Origin: Pseudomonas veronii
Lineage (GTDB): Bacteria > Pseudomonadota > Gammaproteobacteria > Pseudomonadales > Pseudomonadaceae
DNA: 64,000 nt
Direction of reading: 5' to 3'
Assembly: GCF_001439695.1 (NCBI RefSeq)
Contig: NZ_JYLL01000027.1
Location: 1 to 64,000 of the forward strand
In this document: in pieces, positions 26,325 through 36,006 of the stretch
Numbering within the stretch: the first letter of the stretch is position 1
How the letters are laid out: each line of letters begins with the position of its first letter
Program-made: the position numbers and the translations under genes
Notes under the pieces: generated by a model
What the model was told of the DNA's origin: nothing
Databases searched by the model: none
Seen by the model: the letters and a program-made list of their open reading frames with translations, nothing else

Positions 26325-26410
26325 GTTTAGCGTGCTCCGGTATCTGGAGATGGTTGCAGGCGTTCCGCTTGCGCCTCGTTGACGGTGCCGATGTGTGTTA
26401 TTTCGAGGTA

Positions 26411-27094
26411 TCAGGCCTCGGAAAGCTGAAACCGATAACCGACCCCATACAACGATTCGATGGGCGTTTCCCCTGGGCACGCCTGCTCCAGCTTGCGCCG
26501 CAGGTTGCGGATATGGCTGTCCACCGTGCGGTCGGTGACCACGCGGTGGTCGGAGTAGATCTTGTCGAGCAGTTGGTCACGGGAAAACACGCGGCCGGCA
26601 GAGCGGGCGAAGGTGCTGAGCAGCCGTAGCTCCAGGGGGGTGAGGTCCAGGGCGATGCCGTCTATCGAGGCGCGATACTGCGCTTCGTCGATCAGCAGGC
26701 GCTGCGCCGAGCTGACCAGCAGTTGGGGCCCGCGGCGCAGGATGGCCTTGACCCGGGCCACCACCTCCCGGGGGCTGAAAGGCTTGCAGATGTAGTCGTC
26801 GGCCCCCAGGTCCAGGCCCAGCAGGCGGTCCACCTCTTCGACGCGGGCGGTGATCATGATGATCGGCACGGCGCTGAAACCGCGCAGGTCCTGGCAGATT
26901 TGCATGCCGTCACGCCCGGGCAGCATCAGGTCGAGCAGGATCAGGCGCGGTGTTTGCGCACGCACGGTCGGCACCACCTGCAAGCCGTTGTCCAGGCACA
27001 CGGTCGAGTAGCCTGCCGCGACCAGATAATCCTGCATCAAGGCGGCCAGCTTCGGTTCATCTTCGACAATCAGGATCGGGCTTTTGTCGGTCAT
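26411..27094 (-). CDS. OmpR-family response regulator (BaeR-like)
   Basis: This 227-residue protein has a receiver domain with the acidic pocket (VEDEP, about 10-14), phospho-acceptor Asp55 in LLDLMLPGRDG, and the conserved Lys in DYICKPFSPRE. The C-terminal winged helix contains LDLTPLELRLLSTFARSAG and DRTVDSHIRNLRRKLE. It is downstream of its kinase with a 3-bp gap, so the two are co-transcribed. The pair is divergent from an RND efflux operon, which is probably its target, as with BaeSR and efflux genes in other bacteria. Confidence 0.92.
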   Translation of the reverse strand: MTDKSPILIVEDEPKLAALMQDYLVAAGYSTVCLDNGLQVVPTVRAQTPRLILLDLMLPGRDGMQICQDLRGFSAVPIIMITARVEEVDRLLGLDLGADDYICKPFSPREVVARVKAILRRGPQLLVSSAQRLLIDEAQYRASIDGIALDLTPLELRLLSTFARSAGRVFSRDQLLDKIYSDHRVVTDRTVDSHIRNLRRKLEQACPGETPIESLYGVGYRFQLSEA

Positions 27095-27097
27095 GGT

Positions 27098-28483
27098 TCA
27101 GATATCCCGTGGCAAGCGCAGGGTCAGCCAAAGGCCGCCGAGGGGCGAGTGAGCGGCGCTGAGGCTGCCGCCGTGGGCGAGGGCGATGTTGTGACAAATC
27201 GCCAAGCCCAGACCGGCACCGCCACTGGCACGGTTGCGCGATGATTCGCCGCGATAGAAGCGCTCGAACAGGCGCGGCAGTTGCTCGGCCGAAACCCCTG
27301 GGCCGGAGTCGATGAAGTCGATGCACACATTCGCGCGATCGACGACGGCGCGGATGCGGATGAGCCCGTTCGGGTCGGTGTAGCGCACGGCATTTTCCAG
27401 CAGGTTGGAAAACAATTGCTGCAGGCGGCTGGCGTCGGCCAACAATTCCAGGGGCTGCGACGGCAGCTCCAGTTCGACGCGCAGATGCCGGTCGTTCAAA
27501 CGCTCCTGGAACATCGACACGCTGGCTTGCAGCAGTTGATCGAGTCTGCACGCGCTCTTGCGGTAGGTCAGCGCGCCCACATCCGCCAGGGACAGTTCAT
27601 ACAGGTCATCCACCAGTTTGCTGAGCATGCTGACCTCACCTTGCAAGGACTTCATCGACCCTTGGTTCAGGGTGCGAACGCCATCCTCGATGGCCTCCAG
27701 CTCACCGCGCAACACCGACAGCGGGGTGCGCAACTCGTGGGAGACATCGGCCATGAACTCGCGCCGCATCTGTTCATTGCGCTCCAGGGTATAGGCAAGT
27801 TGGTTGAAGTCCCGCGCCAATTGGCCCACTTCGTCATTGGAGGCCACGGCCACCCGGCTGCCGTAGTCGCCGCTTGCCAGGCGGTGGGTCGCCGCCGCCA
27901 CCTTTTTCACTGGCTCCAACAGCGTGCGGGCGATCCACCAGGCAATCAGCATCGCCAGCAACAGCGAAAAGGCGCCCATCACCAGGCTGGTGCGTAACTG
28001 GTATTGCTGGAACCGTTCGCCGCCGGCTTCGGTCACGCTCTGGAACGGGGTCACGGCCAGCCAGCCAACGGTTTTATCGGCCACCACAATCGCGCGCAAC
28101 AACGCATCGTTGCCGATATCCGGGTAGCCGTTCACGCGTTTTTTGTGTTCATCCAGCAAGGCGATGCGAAACAGCGCGCCTGTCAGGTCCGATGCCATGG
28201 GCGTGCGCAAATCGTTCTTCGCCGGATCTTCGCCGACCTCGGGCCGCATGATGTCGAACCAGCGATCCGACCGGTTGCGCAGGAACTCCCAATTGCCTTC
28301 GCGCGCATAGGCGCTGGCCAGGCGCGGCAGCACGGGGGCCATGCGCTCCAGCGCCTGCTCATTGAGATAGCCGAGAAAGCCCCGCCCGAAACTCCAGCTC
28401 GTCGCCACCCCCATGCTCAGGATGACCAGCAGCACGCCGGCCAGTACCGCAATAAACAGTTTGGTGGAGATACTCAACTTCAT
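27098..28483 (-). CDS. sensor histidine kinase (BaeS-like)
   Basis: This 461-residue protein has a first transmembrane helix at about 8-30, a periplasmic loop of about 130 residues, a second helix at about 165-187, HAMP (PVKKVAAATHRLASGDYGSRV), a phospho-accepting H-box (FMADVSHELRTPLSVL) and the ATPase boxes NLLENAVRYTD, DSGPGVSAEQLPRLFERFYRG and GAGLGLAICHNIALAHGG. It is an inner-membrane kinase that probably senses envelope or drug stress. It heads the two-gene operon; 144 bp separate it from the divergent efflux operon. Confidence 0.92.
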   Translation of the reverse strand: MKLSISTKLFIAVLAGVLLVILSMGVATSWSFGRGFLGYLNEQALERMAPVLPRLASAYAREGNWEFLRNRSDRWFDIMRPEVGEDPAKNDLRTPMASDLTGALFRIALLDEHKKRVNGYPDIGNDALLRAIVVADKTVGWLAVTPFQSVTEAGGERFQQYQLRTSLVMGAFSLLLAMLIAWWIARTLLEPVKKVAAATHRLASGDYGSRVAVASNDEVGQLARDFNQLAYTLERNEQMRREFMADVSHELRTPLSVLRGELEAIEDGVRTLNQGSMKSLQGEVSMLSKLVDDLYELSLADVGALTYRKSACRLDQLLQASVSMFQERLNDRHLRVELELPSQPLELLADASRLQQLFSNLLENAVRYTDPNGLIRIRAVVDRANVCIDFIDSGPGVSAEQLPRLFERFYRGESSRNRASGGAGLGLAICHNIALAHGGSLSAAHSPLGGLWLTLRLPRDI

Positions 28484-28627
28484 GGAGGTGGGCCGTTAAG
28501 AATGGATTGGGCCATTTAGGCCCTGGCGAAGAAAAGATTCAACCCGGCCGGGCAATCTTCAATTTTCCTGCACATTTGCCTTGCACGATGGCGCTGACTC
28601 AAGCCATCCCGTCTTGTAGAGGCCGCT

Positions 28628-29812
28628 ATGTCGACGAAAATCTTCGCCAAATACCTGGTAACCGCCGCGGTTTGCCTGTCCTTGTTCATTCTGGTCCTGC
28701 TGGGCGGTTGCTCCGGCGGCGAGCCGGCACCTCAAGCGATCACTCCGAAAGTCTCGGTGATCAGCATAAAACCCCAGAGCCAAGTGCTGACCACCGAGTT
28801 GGCGGGGCGTACCCAAGCCTTCATGGTGGCGCAGATTCGCCCGCAAGTCGGCGGTATCGTCCAGCGGCGGCTGTTTGTCGAGGGGGCGGATGTCAAGGCC
28901 GGCCAAGCGCTCTACCAATTGGATGCGGCGTCCTATACCGCCGCCCTGGCGCAGTCCGAGGCGAGCCTGGCCAAGTACCGCGCCACCCTTAAATCGGCGC
29001 AGGCCACCGCCAGGCGCGACGCCGAACTGGTGAAGATCAATGCCATCAGTCAGCAAACTAACGAAGACGCTCAGGCCACCTTGCTGACGGCCGCCGCCGA
29101 CGTGCAAGTCGCCGAGGCTGAAGTCCAAACCGCCCGCATCAACCTGGCTTACACGCGCATCACCTCGCCGGTCAGCGGGCGCATTGAAACATCCACGGTG
29201 ACCCCGGGCGCGCTGGTGGTGGCCAATCAGGACAGCGCATTGACCACCGTGCAGCAACTCGATCCGATCTACGTGGACGTTACCCAATCGACCACCGAAC
29301 TGCTGCGCCTCAAGCGTGACCTGGCCAGCGGCGTGTTGCAGTCCAATGGCAACGGCGAGGCGCGCATCAGCCTGAAGCTGGACGACGGCACCACCTACAA
29401 CCAGCAAGGGCGGCTCAAGGTCAGCGGGGTGAGTGTCAACGAGGGCACGGGCACCGTCACCCTGCGTGCCGAATTCGCCAACCCGGACCACCTGCTGCTG
29501 CCGGGCATGTATGTCCGCGCGGTGCTGGAACAGGCGCGCGATGACCAGGCCATTCTGATCCCGCAAAAAGCGGTGAACCGCAGCGCCAGCGGGGTGACCA
29601 CTGCGTTGCTGGTGGTCGACGGCAAGGTTGAACAGCGTGAGCTGACCATCGATCGCGCGGTGGGCAATCAGTGGTGGATCACCGCGGGCCTGAAGGCGGG
29701 TGATCAGTTGGTCGTCGAAGGCGGACAAAAAGTCCGTGCCGGCGCCGCCGTCCAGGTGCAGGACGCCAATGCTCAGGCGGCCACGCCGTCCACCCCTGTG
29801 AAGGAGGGTTAA
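28628..29812 (+). CDS. RND efflux periplasmic adaptor (AcrA/MexA-like)
   Basis: This 394-residue membrane-fusion protein has a lipoprotein-type signal (LFILVLLGGCSGGEP; lipobox Cys near 31). A lipoyl half-motif (MVAQIRPQVGGIVQRRLFVEG), a coiled-coil hairpin (about 100-170, ASLAKYRATLKSAQATARRD), the second lipoyl half (ITSPVSGRIETSTVTPGALV), beta-barrel and membrane-proximal domains follow in order. It links the inner-membrane pump with the outer-membrane channel encoded downstream. It is the first gene of a tight three-gene operon, with a 2-bp gap to the pump gene. Confidence 0.93.
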   Translation: MSTKIFAKYLVTAAVCLSLFILVLLGGCSGGEPAPQAITPKVSVISIKPQSQVLTTELAGRTQAFMVAQIRPQVGGIVQRRLFVEGADVKAGQALYQLDAASYTAALAQSEASLAKYRATLKSAQATARRDAELVKINAISQQTNEDAQATLLTAAADVQVAEAEVQTARINLAYTRITSPVSGRIETSTVTPGALVVANQDSALTTVQQLDPIYVDVTQSTTELLRLKRDLASGVLQSNGNGEARISLKLDDGTTYNQQGRLKVSGVSVNEGTGTVTLRAEFANPDHLLLPGMYVRAVLEQARDDQAILIPQKAVNRSASGVTTALLVVDGKVEQRELTIDRAVGNQWWITAGLKAGDQLVVEGGQKVRAGAAVQVQDANAQAATPSTPVKEG

Positions 29813-29814
29813 GC

Positions 29815-32800
29815 GTGGCGCAGTTTTTTATTGATCGACCGATTTTCGCCTGGGTCATCGCCATCGTGATCATGCTCGGCGGCAGCCTGTCCATCAGCCA
29901 GTTGCCGTTGGAGCAATACCCCGACATCGCGCCGCCCACGGTGAAGATTTCCGCGACCTACACCGGGGCCTCGGCCAAGACCGTGGAAGACTCGGTGACC
30001 CAGGTCATCGAACAGCAGATGAAAGGCCTGGATAACCTGACCTACATGTCGGCCAACAGCAGTTCGGCGGGCAGCGCCAGCATCAGCTTGACCTTTACCG
30101 CCGGCACCGACCCGGATGTGGCCCAGATGCAGGTGCAGAACAAGCTGCAACAAGCCGAGTCGAGACTGCCGCAATCGGTACAAAGCGAAGGCCTGACCGT
30201 GACCAAGGGCGGCTCGGACTTCCTGATGATTGTCGCCCTGGCATCGGATGACCCCAGCGTTACCGGGACTCAGATCGGCGACTACATTTCCACCACCTTG
30301 CTCGACTCCATCAGCCGCATAGACGGCGTCGGCGATGTGCAGACTCTGGGATCAGGCTATGCCATGCGTATCTGGCTGGACCCGGCCCTGTTGGAAAAAT
30401 ACGCGCTGATGCCTTCGGACGTCAGCAGTGCCCTGGAGGCGCAGAACACCGAAGTCTCCGCCGGGCAGCTGGGGGCTTTGCCGGCGATCAAGGGGCAGCA
30501 GTTGAACGCCACGATCAGCGCCCGCAGCAAACTGCAGACCGTCGAAGAGTTTCGCAACGTGGTGGTCAAGTCCAGCAGCGACGGTGCCGTGGTGTTGCTG
30601 GGCGACATCGCGACCTTGGAGCTGGGCAGCGAAAGCTACGACATCAGCAGCGCCCTCAACGGCAAGCCCGCCGCGGCCATGGGCGTGCAACTGGCGGCAG
30701 GTGCGAATGCGCTGAGCGTCGGCAAGGCGGTCAAGGCCAAGCTCAAAGAGATGGAGCCGTTCTACCCGACTGAAATGCAGCTTAAAAACGTGATTGCCTA
30801 CGACACCACGCCGTTTGTCAGCCTGTCCATCGAGGAAGTGGTCAAGGCCTTGGGCGAGGCCATCGTGCTGGTGGTGTTGATCATGTTCCTGTTCCTGCAA
30901 AACCTGCGGGCGACGCTGATCCCGGCGATTACCGTACCGGTGGTGCTGCTGGGCACGTTCGGCGTGTTGGCGATGTTTGGCTATTCGATCAACACCTTGA
31001 CGATGTTTGCCATGGTCCTGGCGATCGGCTTGCTGGTGGACGATGCCATCGTGGTGGTGGAAAACGTTGAGCGGCTGATGGGCGAGGGGCTATCGCCCGT
31101 GGCGGCCACGCGTCAATCGATGCGTGAAATCAGCAGCGCACTGGTCGGCATCACACTGGTGCTGAGCGCGGTGTTTATCCCCATGGCGTTTTTCGGCGGT
31201 TCCACCGGGATTATCTATCGGCAGTTCTCGGTGACCATTGTTTCGGCGATGGTCCTGTCGGTGCTGGTGGCGATGACCCTGACCCCGGCGCTCTGTGCTT
31301 CGTTGCTCAAAACGCGTGATGGCCGCGGGCATGGTGCTCAGCACGGGTTCTTCGGCTGGTTCAACCGCACCTTTGAACGTGCCAGCGCCGGTTACGAGCG
31401 CTGGGTGGGTGTGGTGCTGAGGCGTTGGGGGCGCAGCCTGTTGCTCTATGGCGCGGTGCTGGTGGTCATGGCGGTGGGGTACATGAGCCTGCCCACGTCG
31501 TTTCTGCCGGACGAAGATCAGGGGATCCTCATGGCACAGATCCAGTTGCCAGTCGGGGCGACGGACAGCCGCACGCAAGCTGTGATCAAGCAGTTCGAGG
31601 ACTACATCCTGAAACAGCCCGAAGTCGAAGCGATGATCAGCATCAGCGGGCTGGGCATGGGGGGTAACAGCCAGAACACCGCGCGCGCGTTTATCCGTCT
31701 CAAGGACTGGGACGAACGCGGTGGGCCCGGTCAGGGGGCGGCGGCCATTGCCCAACGGGCGACCATGGCGCTCTCCAGCATCGGCGATGCCGACGCTTTC
31801 GTCATGCAACCACCGACGGTGCGCGGCCTGGGCCAGAGCTCGGGGTTCGACCTGCAACTCAAGGACCTCGCCGGCCTGGGCCATGATGCGCTGGTGGCGG
31901 CCCGCGAACAGTTTCTTGAGCTGGCCAGAAAAGACCCGCGTTTGTTGGGCGTTCGCAGCAACGGCCTGGACGATGCGCCGCAGCTCAAGGTCAGCATCGA
32001 CGACCGCAAGGCCGGAGCGCTGAGCCTGAGTACCAGCGACATCAACACCACCTTGTCGACGGCGTTGGGCGGTACGTATGTGAATGACTTTCTCAACCAG
32101 GGCCGGGTGAAAAAAGTCTACGTGCAGGGCCAGGCATCCGCGCGTATGCAGGCCGCGGACCTTGATCATTGGTTCGTGCGCAACAGCAGCAATGAAATGG
32201 TGCCGTTCTCATCGTTTGCCAGCAGCACCTGGAGTTACGGCTCGCCCTTGCTGGAACGCTATAACGGGAACGCCTCCCTGGAAATCGTCGGTGACCCCGC
32301 GCCAGGCGTGAGCTCCGGCGACGCGATGGACGCGGTGGAAGCCATCGTCCGGCAATTGCCCCAGGGCATCGGCTACGAATGGACCGGGCAGTCCTATCAG
32401 TTGCGGCTATCCGGCTCCCAGGCTCCGTTGCTCTATGCACTCTCCGTATTGTTTGTGTTCCTGTGCCTGGCCGCGCTCTACGAGAGTTGGTCGGTGCCGT
32501 TTTCGGTGATTCTGGTGGTCCCCCTGGGGGTGATCGGTGCAGTGCTGGCGACCCGTGTCGCCGGGTTGAGCAACGACGTGTATTTCCAGGTGGGGCTGTT
32601 GACCACCGTGGGCCTGGCCGCGAAAAACGCGATCCTGATCGTGGAGTTCGCCAAGCACCTGCAAGAGCAGGGCAACAGCCTGATCGATGCGACGCTGATC
32701 GCGGTGCGCCAACGCTTGCGGCCGATCCTGATGACGTCCCTGGCCTTCATGTTCGGCGTGTTGCCGTTGGCCTTGAGTAGCGGCGCAGGCTCCGCCGGGC

Positions 32801-32949
32801 GTCAGGCCATCGGTACGGGCGTGCTGGGCGGTATGTTCAGCGCCACGGTGCTGGGGATCTTCTTTGTACCGCTGTTTTTTGTGCTGATCCGCCGCCGTTT
32901 CGGCAGCGAGCGCAGTACTCGTCAATCTGCCCCGACAGGTGATGCATGA
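29815..32949 (+). CDS. RND efflux pump, HAE1 family (AcrB/MexB-like)
   Basis: This protein of 1044 residues is read from a GTG. It begins AQFFIDRPIFAWVIAIVIMLGG, the normal start of hydrophobe/amphiphile efflux pumps. Twelve helices are predicted, with the proton-relay aspartate pair in helix 4 (LLVDDAIVVVENVERL), the porter-domain repeats, and the second helical bundle with GLLTTVGLAAKNAILIVEFAK. It forms the inner-membrane trimer and exports drugs or aromatic compounds by proton antiport. The downstream outer-membrane gene overlaps it by 4 bp. Specificity cannot be read from sequence. Confidence 0.95.
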   Translation: MAQFFIDRPIFAWVIAIVIMLGGSLSISQLPLEQYPDIAPPTVKISATYTGASAKTVEDSVTQVIEQQMKGLDNLTYMSANSSSAGSASISLTFTAGTDPDVAQMQVQNKLQQAESRLPQSVQSEGLTVTKGGSDFLMIVALASDDPSVTGTQIGDYISTTLLDSISRIDGVGDVQTLGSGYAMRIWLDPALLEKYALMPSDVSSALEAQNTEVSAGQLGALPAIKGQQLNATISARSKLQTVEEFRNVVVKSSSDGAVVLLGDIATLELGSESYDISSALNGKPAAAMGVQLAAGANALSVGKAVKAKLKEMEPFYPTEMQLKNVIAYDTTPFVSLSIEEVVKALGEAIVLVVLIMFLFLQNLRATLIPAITVPVVLLGTFGVLAMFGYSINTLTMFAMVLAIGLLVDDAIVVVENVERLMGEGLSPVAATRQSMREISSALVGITLVLSAVFIPMAFFGGSTGIIYRQFSVTIVSAMVLSVLVAMTLTPALCASLLKTRDGRGHGAQHGFFGWFNRTFERASAGYERWVGVVLRRWGRSLLLYGAVLVVMAVGYMSLPTSFLPDEDQGILMAQIQLPVGATDSRTQAVIKQFEDYILKQPEVEAMISISGLGMGGNSQNTARAFIRLKDWDERGGPGQGAAAIAQRATMALSSIGDADAFVMQPPTVRGLGQSSGFDLQLKDLAGLGHDALVAAREQFLELARKDPRLLGVRSNGLDDAPQLKVSIDDRKAGALSLSTSDINTTLSTALGGTYVNDFLNQGRVKKVYVQGQASARMQAADLDHWFVRNSSNEMVPFSSFASSTWSYGSPLLERYNGNASLEIVGDPAPGVSSGDAMDAVEAIVRQLPQGIGYEWTGQSYQLRLSGSQAPLLYALSVLFVFLCLAALYESWSVPFSVILVVPLGVIGAVLATRVAGLSNDVYFQVGLLTTVGLAAKNAILIVEFAKHLQEQGNSLIDATLIAVRQRLRPILMTSLAFMFGVLPLALSSGAGSAGRQAIGTGVLGGMFSATVLGIFFVPLFFVLIRRRFGSERSTRQSAPTGDA

Positions 32950-34340
32950 TCAAGTCACATTGGCCTTTGCTGGCCGCCATGGTCCTGGGTGGCTGCGTCA
33001 ACCTGGCACCCCAGTATGAGCGGCCGGAAGCGCCTGTTTCCGCGCAATGGCTGCCGACCGCCAGCCTGCCGAAAGGGCAGGCGGGGGCCGATGTCAAATG
33101 GCAGCAGTTCTTTACCGACAGCCGCCTGGCACAGTTGCAGGCGTTGGCGCTGGCCAATAACCGCGACTTGCGCCTGGCCAGCCTGAATGTCGAAAAGGCC
33201 CAGGCGCAGTACCGCATCAAGCGCGCGGACCTGTTTCCCACCATCGATGCCAGCGTCAGCGGCACCCACAGCCGCACGCCAGGGTCGTTGTCCAGCACCG
33301 GCACGGCGGCCACCACTCACGATTACAGTGCGCAATTGGGCTTGAGCAGTTATGAACTGGACGTGTTTGGCCGGCTACGCAACCTGCGGGATGAGGCGCT
33401 GGAAGACTACCTGGCGCTGACGGAAACCCGACGCAGTACGCAGATCAGCCTGGTGGCCGAAGTGGCCACCGCCTGGCTGACCCTGGCCGCCGACAACGAA
33501 CGGCTGCTGCTGGCCCAGGAAACCCTGACCAGCCAGTTGGCCACCTACGACCTGACCCAAAACAGCTATGCCCTGGGCGGCTCCTCCGCGCTGTCCGTGG
33601 CGCAAGCCCAGACCACGGTCGAGTCGGCGCGCGGCGATGTGGCGTCCTACGAGAGCCAGATTCTGCAGGACCGCAATGCCTTGCGCCTGTTGGTCGGCAG
33701 TGACCTTCCCGAGGCACTCTTGCCGGGCACGCACTTGGAGTCGGCGGCGGTGCTGGTGGACATACCGGCGGGCCTGCCGTCGAGCCTCTTGCAACAACGC
33801 CCGGATGTGCTGTCGGCGGAACACACGCTCAAGTCGGCGAATATCGACATCGGCGCGGCCCGTGCGAAGTTTTACCCCAGCATCAGCCTGACCGCCAACG
33901 CCGGCTCGTCCAGCTCGGCATTGGCCGGCCTGTTCAAATCCGGCAGCGGTGCCTGGACCTTTGCCCCGAGCATCAGCGTGCCGATTTTCGACGCCGGGAG
34001 TAACCGCGCGACCCTGGATTCGGCCAAGGTCGAGCGCGACATCCAGATACAGACTTATCAGCAGACCCTGCAGACCGCGTTCCGCGAAGTGGCCGACGCG
34101 CTGGCCGTGCGCAGCACCCTGGATCGCCGGATCGCCGCGCAACAGGCGCTGACCGACGCCAGCCGCAAGAGCTTCGAACTCTCGGACGCCTTGTACCGGG
34201 GCGGGTCGCAAAGCTACCTGGAAGCCCTGGATGCACAACGCTCGCTCTACAGCGCCCAGCAGGACCTGATCACCCTGCGTCTGACCGAGCAGAGTAACCG
34301 CATCACGTTGTACAAAGTGTTGGGAGGCGGTTGGAATTAA
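32946..34340 (+). CDS. outer-membrane efflux channel (OprM/NodT-type)
   Basis: This 464-residue protein has a lipoprotein signal (LLAAMVLGGCVNLAPQYERPE; lipobox Cys at about 17). The two OEP repeats are visible: helix segments around ALANNRDLRLASLNVEKAQAQ and DFFPTID-like RADLFPTIDASVSG in the first half, and GAARAKFYPSISLTANAGSS in the second. It forms the trimeric TolC-like duct that completes the pump. Its ATG overlaps the stop of the pump gene (ATGATCA/TGA), so translation is coupled. Confidence 0.93.
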   Translation: MIKSHWPLLAAMVLGGCVNLAPQYERPEAPVSAQWLPTASLPKGQAGADVKWQQFFTDSRLAQLQALALANNRDLRLASLNVEKAQAQYRIKRADLFPTIDASVSGTHSRTPGSLSSTGTAATTHDYSAQLGLSSYELDVFGRLRNLRDEALEDYLALTETRRSTQISLVAEVATAWLTLAADNERLLLAQETLTSQLATYDLTQNSYALGGSSALSVAQAQTTVESARGDVASYESQILQDRNALRLLVGSDLPEALLPGTHLESAAVLVDIPAGLPSSLLQQRPDVLSAEHTLKSANIDIGAARAKFYPSISLTANAGSSSSALAGLFKSGSGAWTFAPSISVPIFDAGSNRATLDSAKVERDIQIQTYQQTLQTAFREVADALAVRSTLDRRIAAQQALTDASRKSFELSDALYRGGSQSYLEALDAQRSLYSAQQDLITLRLTEQSNRITLYKVLGGGWN

Positions 34341-34426
34341 TGGCCCTGTCTCTTGCACACACAATCGCCGCGATGGAACGGCTGGCGCGCGTCAAATCGG
34401 CTGACTTCATTCAATGGGAAATCAAC

Positions 34427-35128
34427 ATGCGTGAATCTCGTTCCACTTTAAGCCGTTGCGCTCAGGTACTGACCTGCGCCAGTTTCATAACGCTTTCAGC
34501 CCTTTGCCAGGCGGATTCCGACAAGGACCCGTGGGAGCGTATCAACCGACCCATTTTCTCATTCAATGACACGCTGGATACCTACGCACTGAAACCCCTT
34601 GCCCAGGGTTATCAATTTGTCACCCCGCGCATTGCGCAAGACGGCGTGCATAATTTTTTCAACAATCTGGGGGAGGTCAAGAACCTGGCGAACAACTTAC
34701 TTCAAGCCAAGTTCTATAGCGCCGGGGTTGATACGAGCCGCTTCTTACTCAACAGCACCATTGGCCTGGCAGGATTGGTCGATGTCGCGACGCCCATGGG
34801 ACTGCAGCGCAATGACGAAGATTTCGGTCAAACCCTCGGTTACTGGGGGGTAGGTAGTGGTCCTTATCTTGTGCTGCCACTCTTGGGGCCCAGCACACTT
34901 CGCGATGCGCCGGCCATCTTTCCCGATATCTACGCCAACCCGGTTCGTTACATCGGCGACGTTCCGACGCGTAATAGCCTGTACGGCCTGGGCATGATCG
35001 ACGGACGCGCTCAATATATAAAATCTGAAAAGCTCATCACCGGGGATAAATACAACTTCATTCGAAGCGTTTATCTGCAACACCGGGAGTTCAAGATCAA
35101 CGATGGCAACGTAAAGGACGACTTTTGA
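34427..35128 (+). CDS. mlaA: MlaA/VacJ-family protein
   Basis: This protein is 233 residues from the ATG at 34427 (MRESRSTLSRCAQVL). The domain is clear: DPWERINRPIFSFNDTLDTY, LNNLGE-like FFNNLGEVKNLANNLLQAK, DVATPMGLQRNDEDFGQTLG and YWGVGSGPYLVLPLLGPSTLRD. MlaA removes misplaced phospholipid from the outer leaflet of the outer membrane. The signal region lacks a standard lipobox (ALCQADSD), so it may be processed by signal peptidase I instead. It lies 86 bp after the efflux operon on the same strand. No other mla genes are nearby; it may be an additional paralogue. Confidence 0.85.
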   Translation: MRESRSTLSRCAQVLTCASFITLSALCQADSDKDPWERINRPIFSFNDTLDTYALKPLAQGYQFVTPRIAQDGVHNFFNNLGEVKNLANNLLQAKFYSAGVDTSRFLLNSTIGLAGLVDVATPMGLQRNDEDFGQTLGYWGVGSGPYLVLPLLGPSTLRDAPAIFPDIYANPVRYIGDVPTRNSLYGLGMIDGRAQYIKSEKLITGDKYNFIRSVYLQHREFKINDGNVKDDF

Positions 35129-35250
35129 TCAGCGCGGTTCGACCTCGGGATCAAGTTACCCGTTGACACTATCCGGATGCGCCGCCCATCGAAGCCCAGG
35201 CACTGATGGCCGGCGCGGCCGTGGAATACAGGCTGGAGTGCTCGCGGCCC

Positions 35251-36006
35251 TCAAACAATATCGTCGATCAGGATATGAGGCTGCCCGCGACTGCACTGTT
35301 CAATGCGGGCCTGGACCTTGTACACAGTGCGCAGCATCTGTTCTGTAATGACCTCACGGCTCGCGCCACTGCCTTGTGCGGTACCGTCGGCAATGACCAG
35401 CACCTGATCGGCAAAACGTAACGCCTGGTTCAGGTCATGGATGGCGATGAACACAATGACCCGACGCCGGCGGGCCAATGCCTGCATGAAGTCCAACACC
35501 TGGACCTGGCGGTGCATGTCGAGGGCGCTGGTGGGTTCGTCCATCAACAGGATCTCCGGCTCGCGCACCAAGGTCTGCGCGATGGACACGAGCTGTTGCT
35601 GCCCGCCGCTGAGTTCGCCGAGGTTGCGAAAGGACAGGCCGGTGATCCCCAGCGCCTGCAATATCTCGTCGACCAGCGTCAGCTCATCATCGTGGACGAC
35701 CCAGCCGGGCGACAGTTGTTTACGTGCCAGAAGCACCGATTCGTACACCGTCAATCGAGCGCTGCCGTTCAAGCCCTGCGGCATGTAGCTGATGCCCCGC
35801 ACGCCCTTTTTCGAGCCCTGCAGAATCACCCGGCCGGGGCCGTCGATCAAGCCTGCCATGCGCTTGAACAGGGTGGACTTGCCGGCGGCATTGGGGCCGA
35901 CCACCGCGACCACTTGGCCACCCATAAATGCGCCGGTCGTGACACCGCTGATGATCGTGCGCTGACCATAGCGGGCACCAAGGTTCTCCAGCTGGATCGT
36001 CACCAT
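35251..36006 (-). CDS. iron-siderophore ABC transporter ATPase (FecE-like)
   Basis: This 251-residue protein has Walker A (VGPNAAGKSTLF), Q-loop (YMPQGLNG), signature (LSGGQQQLVSIAQTLVREP) and Walker B (ILLMDEPTSALD), followed by the switch His (HDLNQALRFAD). It is cytoplasmic and powers import through the FecCD-type permease, whose gene overlaps it by 7 bp upstream. It is the last gene of the minus-strand iron operon. Confidence 0.93.
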   Translation of the reverse strand: MVTIQLENLGARYGQRTIISGVTTGAFMGGQVVAVVGPNAAGKSTLFKRMAGLIDGPGRVILQGSKKGVRGISYMPQGLNGSARLTVYESVLLARKQLSPGWVVHDDELTLVDEILQALGITGLSFRNLGELSGGQQQLVSIAQTLVREPEILLMDEPTSALDMHRQVQVLDFMQALARRRRVIVFIAIHDLNQALRFADQVLVIADGTAQGSGASREVITEQMLRTVYKVQARIEQCSRGQPHILIDDIV

